Assembly (NCBI RefSeq): GCF_964204865.1
Contig: NC_135252.1
Location: 9,259,383 to 9,323,382, forward strand
Direction of reading: 5' to 3'
Length of the DNA stretch: 64,000 nt
DNA from: Styela clava
Lineage: Eukaryota > Chordata > Ascidiacea > Stolidobranchia > Styelidae
The first letter of the stretch is position 1, and every line of letters starts with the position of its first letter. Below the pieces are notes generated by a model. The model was given only the letters and a program-made list of their open reading frames with translations. It ran no database searches and was not told where the DNA came from. Shown here in pieces: positions 1-10,294 of the stretch. The position numbers and the translations under genes are program-made.

Positions 1-2043
1 CGCAAAGCGGGTAAGCCACCCTATAATGTAACCCATGTCCTCTAAACTCATAATTCTGCTATAAATTGTTGGATCATGGAACAAAATTTTCCTATAGTTA
101 TGTTGTCGCAACCAATTCTGACAGTTTATTTACAGCTTAAATGCAATGGCAAGGAGCCTTGATGATCTTCGACGGTCTTGCATACTGACCTGCACAAAAC
201 ACAAAACAATGTGTAAACAATGTGTGCTATGGCCAACTGGATTGACCGTTGTCTACAATTCCAACTCTGCTAGTAATGGAAGTCATTAAGGAATTACGGA
301 TCGGTTGTTTTATGTCAAATCGCTTAGTACTAAAATATTTTGAAATCACACAAGGGAAAAGGTACAACAGGCACAATGGTATTTGAAAGGGAATGAACCG
401 TTTTATAATGATATATTCAAAAATTCTTAGGCCATATCACACCCAGTAAAATTGTGATGTTACACTGCTGCCTTGGCCCGCTGTTATTCTGTAGGCAACA
501 CTTTAGTTTACAAGGCCGGATACAGGATATCATAATATTATCTGGATGTCAATTTTGCATCTAACTAAATCTTTACTTCGTTCATGTGATTCATAATACC
601 ATTGGCACGGGGTCGGGGATATGGGAATGGTCACATTGAGGGTGATAGAATTATGCAACAGAGGTAAAGTTGCCATTTCTTTCCAACCCTCTGCAATTGA
701 TTACTGACGATGAACTGTCTCATTTGTTATATAATATAATAAATATTAACCACTCGCCCAATAAAAAATGTATTAATGATCAAATTACATAAGGAATCAT
801 TAGCTGTATAACCATAGTATCGGTAAAGTAATCTTTGGTATGAGTCTTCAATTTGTGTGTGAATTGAAGACTGGTCAGCAAATGATGTCGTACCGCTCTC
901 CCAGTTTAAACAAACTGATATACAGAATGTACTGCCAAGTATTAATCAAATTACTTGCCATAAAACCTGCTGTGTTCATTTTATTCAAGGGAATATCACC
1001 AATTTTACTTGGTGTACCAGAAAATACAAAAAAATAGTTCGATAAGTGATGATAAAGGCCGCTGGAAATGATTCTAGAGAGAATATTCTCCATAATCAAA
1101 CCATAGTTGCATGACATAATGATTTTAGAATAGCTAATGAATGCTTTACAATAAACAACATATAAAGGTTTTTAGGAAGTAGTGCCAAACACTTTGAATT
1201 TTAGCGAGGACCATTTTTATAAATAACCAGTAGCTATCAGCGAATGTTTATGGAAGACTGAATCGGTGTTTGTTATTCTGCTACCAACATGTATTGAATG
1301 AAAGGGTTAATATTTCCATAGTAATCTCAAACCATATATAAGCACATTTTCCATTTTTTCTTGATGGTTGGATTGCTTGAGCCAAGTTTCCATTTGCTGT
1401 AGTCTTTTGTTCTTTTCTTCACTGTAATGATATAATATTGATTTTGAGGTGATCATACAACATTATGCTGCCTATAATCCAAATAATGTCATCAATTACA
1501 AAATGCTTATGCCTTACTGTTAGGATTATCCTTGTATCACTATATATCCCCAATATTGATTTGGTTTTGGATACAATACTGTGTCCAATTAATATAATTC
1601 TATTAACCGGTAATGAGAAATGCTCATCTCATAGTGTAGTTGTATTTACGTTAAGATTTTCATGGGTATACAATTTATTAACGGGATGTGCCAACTATAG
1701 GTTCCATGTGACTCAATATGATTCAAGGTATATTTTTAAATTTGCATTTTAAACATTTAATGACTATTTTTAAGAGGACAAAAATATTGTTTGGATTAAT
1801 AAAATCTTTTTTTTCTGTGCCACATTCGAGAATATATGGTGTATAATATACAATTGAGTAATAAAAATGTGGAGGAATGTAATGTGGGAAGTAAAAAGAC
1901 ATACAGTAACCTGATTATAAAATTGAATGTTAACATATATGTAGCTAAATCTTCCCTTCTAATAGAAACTTGTGTATTTTTTAAACAATGTCCTGTATTT
2001 AATGTAACAGGAAAAAATGAAATATAAAGTTGAATTGGTGCTT

Positions 2044-2134
2044 CTGAAGTATGCGCACCAAGATGTCGCATAACCTGAACCCTGGTACGCAACATGAGTT
2101 CAGGTTGTGCGCCATCTTGGTGCGCATACTTCAG
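2044..2134. repeat. Short inverted repeat / hairpin
   Basis: Two 37-nt arms, 2044-2080 and 2098-2134, are reverse complements with only two mismatches and are separated by a 17-nt loop. The arms are more GC-rich than the surrounding DNA and begin CTGAAGTATGCGCACCAAG. It looks like a foldback or MITE remnant; no target-site duplication was identified. Confidence 0.8.
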
Positions 2135-3292
2135 GAGGTCTGTTGAATTTATATAAACTTCGGGAAGATTTACTTTAAATGTAGCCCAAGTCATTGAATA
2201 GTTGTGCACTCATACATACCCAATTTGATTTTTTTTTTTTAAATTTCCCCCTTCTTTTATTTTTGTACACGAAAACAGAATGGCGTCCGAACAACCTGAG
2301 AGTATTATTTTAAATTAAAACCTATTTTTGGAAATATAAGTTATTTACAATAAACACCATAGTGCCGTTGAGTATGGTAAACTAATGATATTTCTATTTA
2401 GTGATCACACAGATTGTTTATGGTTTTGTAGTCACATTTATACATGCAATATAACCAATAATTTAATCTCGAATTTTCTCCTAACCAAATTAGGCATCTT
2501 ACGAAATTGTTAATAATAATAGATAGCAGTATGGTAATTTTGTATGCAATTAATATGGTAATATTATGTCTACATAACCACACACTTTCGCCATTATAAT
2601 ATATAGAATACCAGTAGACTATGTTCAAGTCTAGTTACACATCTGCACTCGATTAACAATATTACTTACAAATCTTCAAAAATTAAACTTTCTGTATATA
2701 TGGCAGTCAGGGGCCTCATTCAAACCACAGTTAGGGAAGGTATATCATTCTTGTTATAACAATTATAAAATGCAAAAGTAGTATAATAAATGTATTCCAG
2801 TTTACGTACTATATCAATTAGCCTCTTAGGTTTTTTTTAGTGTGGCTTCTATCAGGTTTAGCGAATTAAAAGTATTTGTTTTATATATTTTTTGTTTTAT
2901 TATACTTGATTCTGTAACTTTGATTATGTGGTAATTATTATTAATTAATTATGTCATGGTAACCTCCCATTTTGATTTTATTGATTTGGTATATAAAAAT
3001 TGTGATAAATATGCTCATTATTGTTTGGTATTCTAATTTGATATGTTGCTATTTTATATGCTTTTTCATAATCTCTTGTCGATATCTGCTAAATAAGTTA
3101 GTATCTCAGAAAGATTGAAAAAATTTTGGCAAAACTCTGGGTTTTGGAAATGTTTGTCTCCACCCTCTGGCTGTAAAAAAGTGCATTTTTAAAACTTTTA
3201 AAATTATTTCATCACCATTGAAAATCTGAAATTTCGACTCCAGGAGATTTGGAAGTAGAATTCAGACTCCAGTGATGGTGTTTGCTTTAGAT

Positions 3293-3613
3293 CAGGGGTG
3301 CACAACTCAAATGAGAATATGTGCCAAATTTTTTAAAATATTCTTGTCGCGTGCCATGCACAATCGTTGGTATTGTAAATTAACTCCCGTAAAACAAAAC
3401 ACACATCAAACAAATTCCAATAATAATTCATAAAAACGAATATCTATTTATTGAAACAATTTAATGTCCTGAAAACTGCTGATTTTGATAGAAACGTGAT
3501 ATTTTAATGTATATCATAAATGCAATTTTTATTTTCACAAAACCATTCGCGTGCCACGTTTGAGCGTATGGCGTGCCAAATTTGGCACGCGTGCCCCGTG
3601 TTGTGCACCCCTG
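3293..3613. mobile_element. hAT-type MITE
   Basis: A 321-bp non-autonomous element. It starts CAGGGGTGCACAAC and ends with the exact reverse complement GTTGTGCACCCCTG. It is flanked by 8-bp direct repeats, CTTTAGAT (3285-3292) and CTTTAAAT (3614-3621), with one mismatch. CAGGGGTG-type ends and 8-bp duplications are typical of the hAT superfamily. No transposase frame is present. The interior includes GCGTGCCA/TGGCACGC motifs near the right end. Confidence 0.85.
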
Positions 3614-3772
3614 CTTTAAATCAACTCAATTTCATGGTAGTCTTTCAATCCGTCAGCATCAACCAGATATCAGAACGTTTGAAGTAACATTTTTGGTATT
3701 TTTATATCACAGATCAGGTGTAATTTAGCTTGGTAATTCTTATGTAATTCTGGGATATTTTTGAAGACTAAC

Positions 3773-4420
3773 ATGAGTTCATCAGAAGAGGTGTCATGGA
3801 TATCATGGTTTTGTGGACTGAGAGGAAATGAGTTTTTTTGTGAAGTAGATGAGGATTACATACAGGATAAATTCAATTTAACTGGTCTAAATGAACAAGT
3901 TCCACATTATCGACAAGCACTTGATATGATCTTGGATTTGGAACCTGATGATGACTTGGAAGACAACCCAAACCAATCAGATCTTATAGAACAAGCTGCT
4001 GAAATGTTGTATGGTTTGATTCATGCAAGATATATCTTGACGAATCGTGGAATTGCACAGATGCTTGAAAAGTATCAACAAGGAGATTTTGGTCATTGTT
4101 CGAGAGTGTATTGTGAAAATCAGCCAATGTTGCCTATTGGACTATCAGATGTACCAGGCGAGGCTATGGTAAAGCTTTACTGCCCCAAGTGTTTAGATGT
4201 GTATACTCCGAAGTCCTCGCGCCATCACCACACAGATGGTGCCTACTTTGGAACAGGATTCCCACATATGCTTTTTATGGTTCACCCTGAATATCGTCCA
4301 AAGCGTCCAGTAAACCAATTCACACCCAGGCTCTTTGGCTTCAAGATTCACGCCATGGCTTATCAGTTGCAGTACCAAGCCGCACAGACTTTCAAAAACC
4401 CAACCAAACTTCGTCATTAA
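3773..4420 (+). CDS. CSNK2B: Casein kinase 2 regulatory subunit beta
   Basis: A complete 215-residue CK2 beta, the same length as the vertebrate protein and nearly identical to it by eye (starts [20 protein letters not shown]). It is the regulatory dimer of the CK2 Ser/Thr kinase holoenzyme. Visible features are the N-terminal autophosphorylation serines, the acidic loop [10 protein letters not shown] (about residues 55-64), the zinc finger with cysteines at about 109, 114, 137 and 140 (second pair in CPKC), and the [13 protein letters not shown] dimer/alpha-binding region. The C-terminus ends in KLRH. The start is the ATG at 3773; the frame is open four codons upstream but from a TTG. The whole CDS lies in one exon, unlike vertebrate CSNK2B. 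The frame is intact, so it is functional or a very young retrocopy. CRPPA follows 568 bp downstream on the same strand. Confidence 0.96.
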   Translation: MSSSEEVSWISWFCGLRGNEFFCEVDEDYIQDKFNLTGLNEQVPHYRQALDMILDLEPDDDLEDNPNQSDLIEQAAEMLYGLIHARYILTNRGIAQMLEKYQQGDFGHCSRVYCENQPMLPIGLSDVPGEAMVKLYCPKCLDVYTPKSSRHHHTDGAYFGTGFPHMLFMVHPEYRPKRPVNQFTPRLFGFKIHAMAYQLQYQAAQTFKNPTKLRH

Positions 4421-4988
4421 TTTGTACATATTATGTCTCACAAACCCCTGTTTATTTGTATTATATGTCAAGTATGGTTTCCATGGTGTCATTGTTAACA
4501 TCTGTATAGCCTTTAACTTTTCATGTCGCTTGTCACACAGTAATTTTCTATAAAATTTGATAGATAGAGCATGGTATGTCTGAACCCAGTGAGCCCCATT
4601 CGGCAGACATGAAAAAGTGGTTTTATTCAACGAGAGAATTACAGGTTGTACTATTACAATAATGAGAACACGCAGTAATGAATATTTTTTTAACGGAATG
4701 AATTCTTGTATTGTGTTATGCTTACAATGTTGACAATTGTACTTTTTAAACTTTTCAATTCCGGATTAGCCTTCCTGCCTCAGATCAATTAACGTTAGGC
4801 GCACACCTGTATGTATTATGTTAATTTGTGGAATAATTACACCTTACAATGATAGCGATGTAATTTGTCAGTAATTGTCTGTGAATTATATATAAAATTA
4901 TGATATGGCTATTTGAGTACTGTTCCTTTGTTGTTTAGCTACTAATATAAAGGTTTCATAAGGTAGCTCAAAATCTGTTCAATTTGTA
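4421..4988. other. CSNK2B-CRPPA intergenic interval
   Basis: This should hold the CSNK2B 3' untranslated region and the CRPPA promoter/5' UTR. I see no canonical AATAAA; AATATAAA-like and ATATAAA-like variants occur near 4890 and 4945. The short gap between two same-strand genes leaves open co-transcription, but nothing in the sequence proves it. Confidence 0.5.
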
Positions 4989-7900
4989 ATGTCAACTGCT
5001 TCACATTGTCATGTTGTCATTGCATCGGCTGGGAATGGTACACGCTTTCAATCTGTGATTCCAAAGCAGTTCCATAAGATCAAGGGTCAAGCGATCATCT
5101 CCCATACGGTTGAAAAGTTTGGAAGGTAAATTTCAATTTGAATGCATTGAGCACTATACTGGTTTATAGTAGCAAAGAAAACAATTGTATACTATATATT
5201 GAAGATCAATATGGAGTTCAGTAAAACTAGTGTGAAAACTGGAAAGACTCTTGTCTTGTCGACACTTCACTCCAGTCCATATTATAGCAAATGGCGGATA
5301 AATCGTACAAAATAGACTTCAATTAATTCCCAGTTCTATGACATTGTAATTTCCTACCCCATAATTCATGTGTTGATCGCTACCACAGAACCATGTGGCA
5401 AAACTTATTCGTAGCTTTTGTGAACTGATCATTGAAATACCTCAATTGCTTTTTACAAGGTATTTTCACACAAAAGATAGATAATTTCATACTTGACATT
5501 ATTAATCAGTACTAGTTACCTAGGTTCTTGCCAGAATTCCATATGAATCGACTGGTTAATTCACTTTTGTAAATTACATTTTCATAAAAACAAATTTGTT
5601 CAACATAATGAGGCATTCAAATCTATTCATACGAATTATTTAAATAATTGAAGATCAATATGTATTCAAAAATTTCTGTGACAAAATATAGTTAATAATG
5701 GAATCAATTTCAGCTAAATATTAATATCATCGTATACACATGAAATTGATCAAATGCAGACAGGTATTATTTGAGATGAAATTAATATTTCTCATCTGGT
5801 CCACTTATAGGGTATCTTGTGTGAAGAATATTGTTGTTGTTGCACCAGAATCAGAGGAACTCATGATGAAAATGAAAGAAGTGTTACAAAGACAGAGAAC
5901 TGAATCTAATAAAATTATAATCACTTCTGGGGGGAAGTCCAGACATAAGTCAGTTGAAAATTATTTTGTATCAATGCTACATGGCTAATCTTATGTAGAG
6001 TATCTATTCTAGAGTTACTTGTTATTCCATATGTTCCATTACATGCCAGTGGTATTTGGAAATCCTGCGCTTTGGACAACACTTTAATTAAACACACACA
6101 GCCAGTGTACCAGCCCGAATATCTAAGACGCAAAAGAAACAGCTCAATTAATTCTATTGCAAAAATATCGTAAGACCCAAAATTAATTTGCTACTTGAAA
6201 AGTATATTAATTTTACTGAATTCTAAATTTGTTATTTCCACAACTTTATTAAACCAAACCACGTACATAAGAAACTTCTTAGTTAATATTGATCTTGGGT
6301 GGTAATTATTGCTATACTATGGTTTCTCCCATTTAAATATAAGATTATCAAATAAGGATGGTCTGTTCGATTTATCAAACTCATTCAGTTCATATTTTGA
6401 TTCGAAATTACAAGATTGATGATAATTGAATTGCAGATCCATTTTCCAGGGACTGTTGCGCCTCAAAAATAAGTTGACAAAGGATTATTGTACACATGAA
6501 GAATGGCTAAATGAAATTGTTATAATACATGATGGAGTTCGCCCATTTGTTAACACTGATGACATAGAAAGGATCATAATTGCAGCCAAAAAGCATAAGG
6601 TCAGCAATTCGAGAATGGAGTCGAAGCGCGCATTCATGTTCTTTTCGTTGAGAGTAGAAAAAAATGGTGTTATTTGATATATGCCTGTTTTGAACAAATA
6701 TAAATTATAATCACAACAATAGTTCGTATATACAAGAAAGTTTGCTTAAAGCAAAGGTCAAATATCATTTAACCATGAGTATAATGGGATACCCACAAAA
6801 TCGGATGGATAAATCATACATAACTACGTGTCACGTTATCATATGATACTAACCAAAAACTCCAATTAAAATAGGAAATCTAATCTTTTAGTATATTATT
6901 TATTATCAGGCCGCAGGTTTAGTCAAGCCATTGGTTTCAACGGTACTAAAGCCGAATTCCGATGATGTTCTTGAGCTAAGCCTAGACAGATCGTTATACT
7001 GGTCTAGTGAAATGCCTCAGGCTTTTCATTTAGGAGTAATTTTGCAGGCATATGAAAAGGTATGTTTAATTGGTTAATTAATGTCTGACTTTTCAGGAAG
7101 CTAAATACCTCATATAATTTCTTCCAGTGTTCTGAATATGATTTTGAAAATGGAACTGAATGTTTACATATTGCTCAAAAATATGGATCGGTGTGCGCTA
7201 AATTATTAAAAGGTGATTCAAACAGATTATGGAAAATAACACTTCAACGAGATATAGCTGCTGCTGAAGCATTATTAAATGGTATATATTGGTAAATGTT
7301 ATTTGTTGGAAGGGTGTTGTTTGGAAAAAGATTCGACATCTTTAAATTTTTTCAGGTTATGAAAACATGTTACTCGTTCTCCCAAATAACATTGCCCTCA
7401 GGCAGAATGTGTCTTCAACCTTTGGTGAGAAATAAAATAAAGCGATGTTATAACGTCGATACTTTTGATTTAAAATGTCTAATCTTTATTTATTCTGTAT
7501 TTCAAAGGTGGTATATCAGTTTGTTGTATCAAGGAAGTTGATGAACTTATTTTGAAAAATATGCAAATATTTTGGTTGTTGAATATTATTGATGATCTTT
7601 TACCCAACATGGAACATGTTATAAATATACTTCATAGTCACAAAAAGTAGGTACTGCTTCCAGCAATTCTTGAAATCTCCTTGCAAAAGGTACGAAAATT
7701 TCAACGCTTTGCCCAATAATTTTTTTGTCAAACTCCTAAATTTATTTATATGTCCACAAACCAAGAATGTTTGTTAATGGTAATGTTCGACTCAAATTGA
7801 GTCTAATCCAGATGTGTTGGATCTTCAAATAAATAGTTTTGATTCCATATGAAAAAGACTTTAATTGGTTCGACTCCAGTTAATTTTATATATTAAAGAA

Positions 7901-8617
7901 GACCAACTCACCAGCTTTAATATTGTACCCCCATTGGCAAATGATTAGAATCAGATTGTCCTCGTTTTTGTAGATGACCAGTGAAATGAAATTTATGGAT
8001 GTACTAATTCATCTCTTTCATTGAAAAATTACTTTATATCCAATGCATAATGATATAGTCATCATTAACATTGTTATTATACACAAATTTGGTTGCAGGT
8101 CTTGCCACCTCATCATCTTTCTTATTGATTCTGAACCACTCACAGTCGATGATAACACCAGACTAAAGTATTGGGATTCTTGTCATCAGCTATTAAAATT
8201 TGATGTCTTGACACAATTGGTTGTTAAAAAAGATCTATTAAACAAAGGTTAGCTTTTTCAATTTTAAAAGCCTCTGTCAACCAACTATCTGATATTTCTT
8301 TACGCTGTTGGCAAATTGTTATTGTAGTAAGATAATTGGTTGATAGCAGAAGGTGTAACTAGTATTTTTGAAGTAAATACCCCACTGTCATTGGTATACA
8401 CAATAAATAATAGCAAGCAGGTTGTGTATGAATGTTCACTCTGTAGGGATAGAAAAGGTAGCTTGTCGCCTTGTTAATCCATGTATATTTCCTTCAGTTC
8501 AATTCAAAATGCTTGGAACTAACATATTAACAATTTTCATGTTTAGGAATGGAGGAGTTACTTTCCCTTCAAACAACTGTTGAAAAACTGCCACCTGGAC
8601 AAATTCTATACTTCTAA
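4989..8617 (+). CDS. CRPPA: D-ribitol-5-phosphate cytidylyltransferase (CRPPA/ISPD)
   Basis: CRPPA makes CDP-ribitol from CTP and ribitol-5-phosphate; fukutin and FKRP use it to glycosylate alpha-dystroglycan. Nine exons splice in frame: 4989-5125, 5811-5948, 6437-6599, 6910-7059, 7128-7281, 7356-7424, 7508-7646, 8099-8247, 8547-8617. They give about 389 residues (human about 451). Matches to the IspD-like domain in order: nucleotide-binding loop SAGNGTRFQSVIPKQF (consensus GxGxR...PKQF), RHKSIFQGL, IIHDGVRPF, KPLVSTVLKP, SEMPQAFHLG, ECLHIAQKYG and WKITLQRDIAAAEAL. The last three exons form the weaker C-terminal domain; it is assigned because the phases fit and it resembles the human C-terminus in position and hydrophobic pattern. 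Donors at 5949 (GTCAGT) and 7647 (GTAGGT) are non-optimal. An AATAAA at 8700-8705 is a good polyadenylation signal. Confidence 0.9.
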
Positions 8618-8699
8618 GAATGCTACAATATTGCACATTTTTTTACTTCCTATTATACCACACTAACCAGAATATGCACTCAACCTGCTACATTTTTGC

Positions 8700-8705
8700 A
8701 ATAAA
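8700..8705 (+). terminator. CRPPA polyadenylation signal
   Basis: Canonical AATAAA 83 nt after the CRPPA stop codon, followed by T/G-rich sequence (AATAAAATGTCTGTTATTTG). Position and strand fit the end of the CRPPA transcript. Confidence 0.7.
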
Positions 8706-9842
8706 ATGTCTGTTATTTGAACTCCACAGTTATACTAAGTTTTGAGAGGTATGTAGAGTCAAATGCGACTTGATGGTCAATTTTTATATCTGAACATCTC
8801 ATTAAACACAAATAGGAATGCCTGGCGTGGCAGCACTTGAAGGATGAAAAAATTCAAGACTACAAATAGGACTTGAAATTTTGTATCTTGACTAGTAGAG
8901 ACCTGATGAAAAGTCCCGTCAAATTGTTGCTTGTTAGGGGGCTTCACTTGGGATAGGATGACCCACATCACCATAGAATAAGTTTACTGGGGTGACGATA
9001 GAAGGAAGACATGATTAGGGATGTACGTTTCGAAATTTGATTCCCGAATAAGGATAACATCACACTATAGTTAACTTTCTTCAAATTTGGAAAAACTGTA
9101 GCGTAAATTGTGATTGAATAAAAGTAATAAACTTGAAGAATTAAGTTAATATAAATAAATGGATGAATCAAGTACCCAATACAACAGAGAAATATGTATG
9201 CAAATGCATATTTACTTATTACATGAATTTATGTTTGCAAACAATACCGGATGTATGGTGTTAGTCTTCAAAATGCATACGAATGATGAATGCCAGTGAA
9301 ATGAGCATTAGAACGGTTTGCGCCCTAATTCAATAAAAGGAAACGATGGTGAGGGAAGTATAACAAATCCATGTTTTTAAAAGAAATTATGTCATTATTA
9401 TAATAACATTATATAGGTCATTTATCTATATAATTAGGTACATATCTGTAAAACTTCCTAACATTTCAAGAAGGCGAAAAAAAAGATAAGCGAAACTATT
9501 GATTCCACTAAGGCCGTGCCTATGTGAAATATAACAACCCCCTGGACTGTTAAGACTTGGAAAAGCTGTAAAGCCAATAATCGCCTTTAGTCAATGTCGA
9601 GACAATGCCGCTGTGTCGTGCAATCACCTGGTGTTATATATATTTATTTTTAAACGAGGCCATTGTTTTCGGTAATTGCTTCGAAACGACATTTGATTCG
9701 AAATTCTGAAACTTATTTCCCTAGACATGATACGAGGTTATGTAAATAACTTGCCCGCATGTTGCATTTCACAATAGGAAAATTGTTCTAGGGAACATTG
9801 TACAAACACACAGAGCAGAAACGATGTATACAATTGTAAAGT
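8706..9842. other. Convergent intergenic interval
   Basis: Lies between the 3' ends of CRPPA (+) and membrane paralog A (-). I see no coding exon, RNA gene or clear repeat; the minus-strand open frames near 8777-9171 are short and featureless. Confidence 0.5.
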
Positions 9843-9848
9843 TTTATT
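9843..9848 (-). terminator. Polyadenylation signal of paralog A
   Basis: Minus-strand AATAAA (plus-strand TTTATT at 9843-9848), about 450 nt downstream of the paralog A stop codon and just past its duplicated 3' UTR block. Confidence 0.6.
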
Positions 9849-9930
9849 GAATTATAACACCAACACTTGAAGACAGTGAATTTATTTGTAATAGTGTAGA
9901 AACAATTGCATACTATGGATAGGTAAAATA

Positions 9931-10257
9931 ATTAAACTACAGTGAACACAAATACTAAAACAATGTTATGTCTGAAGAGGTTTTGCAAACCTTGGAGTGA
10001 TATAAAAATCATTGGTATCACCACTATAAAAATCCGTGATTCGGTGTGAGTAAAACTTTTGATATGAGATATCTGTAGTAGTTGTTTTTTAATATCCATA
10101 ATTAAACTTCAGTAGTGAATAAACATGCTGAAAACAATGCTTGTCTGAAAGTGTTTTAGAAACCTCTAAATGATATAAAAATCATTGGTAACACCATTTA
10201 AGAAAACCATGATTAGAATTTGAAACTTTTGATTTGAGATATCTGTGGTAGTTGCTT
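9931..10257. repeat. Two-copy tandem repeat in the 3' UTR of paralog A
   Basis: Two diverged copies of about 155-170 bp, one from 9931 and one from 10101 (offset 170 bp). Shared blocks in order are ATTAAACT(A/T)CAG, AAAACAATG, TGTCTGAA, GATATAAAAATCATTGGTA, ACACC/TCACC, AACTTTTGAT and GAGATATCTG. The repeat sits between the stop codon and the polyadenylation signal of paralog A. Confidence 0.75.
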
Positions 10258-10294
10258 CATAAACAAAAAGATAGGAAAAATTAATTTAGTCCTG

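Larger units (their letters stand above)
1..3772. other. Non-coding stretch upstream of CSNK2B
   Basis: I see no supportable coding exon here. The short open frames present on both strands lack splice-consistent continuation and recognisable protein features, as expected by chance in AT-rich DNA. The stretch holds a near-perfect hairpin (2044-2134) and a MITE with 8-bp target duplications (3293-3613), listed separately. A short ATG-started frame near 2280 (MASEQPES...) stops after 11 codons and was not called. 5' untranslated exons of CSNK2B could lie here; an acceptor-like CACAG just before 3714 fits that. Confidence 0.6.

Noticed and set aside
1796-2209. 137-codon minus-strand frame
   Set aside because: It runs straight through the hairpin and has no domain or splice support; chance frame in AT-rich DNA.
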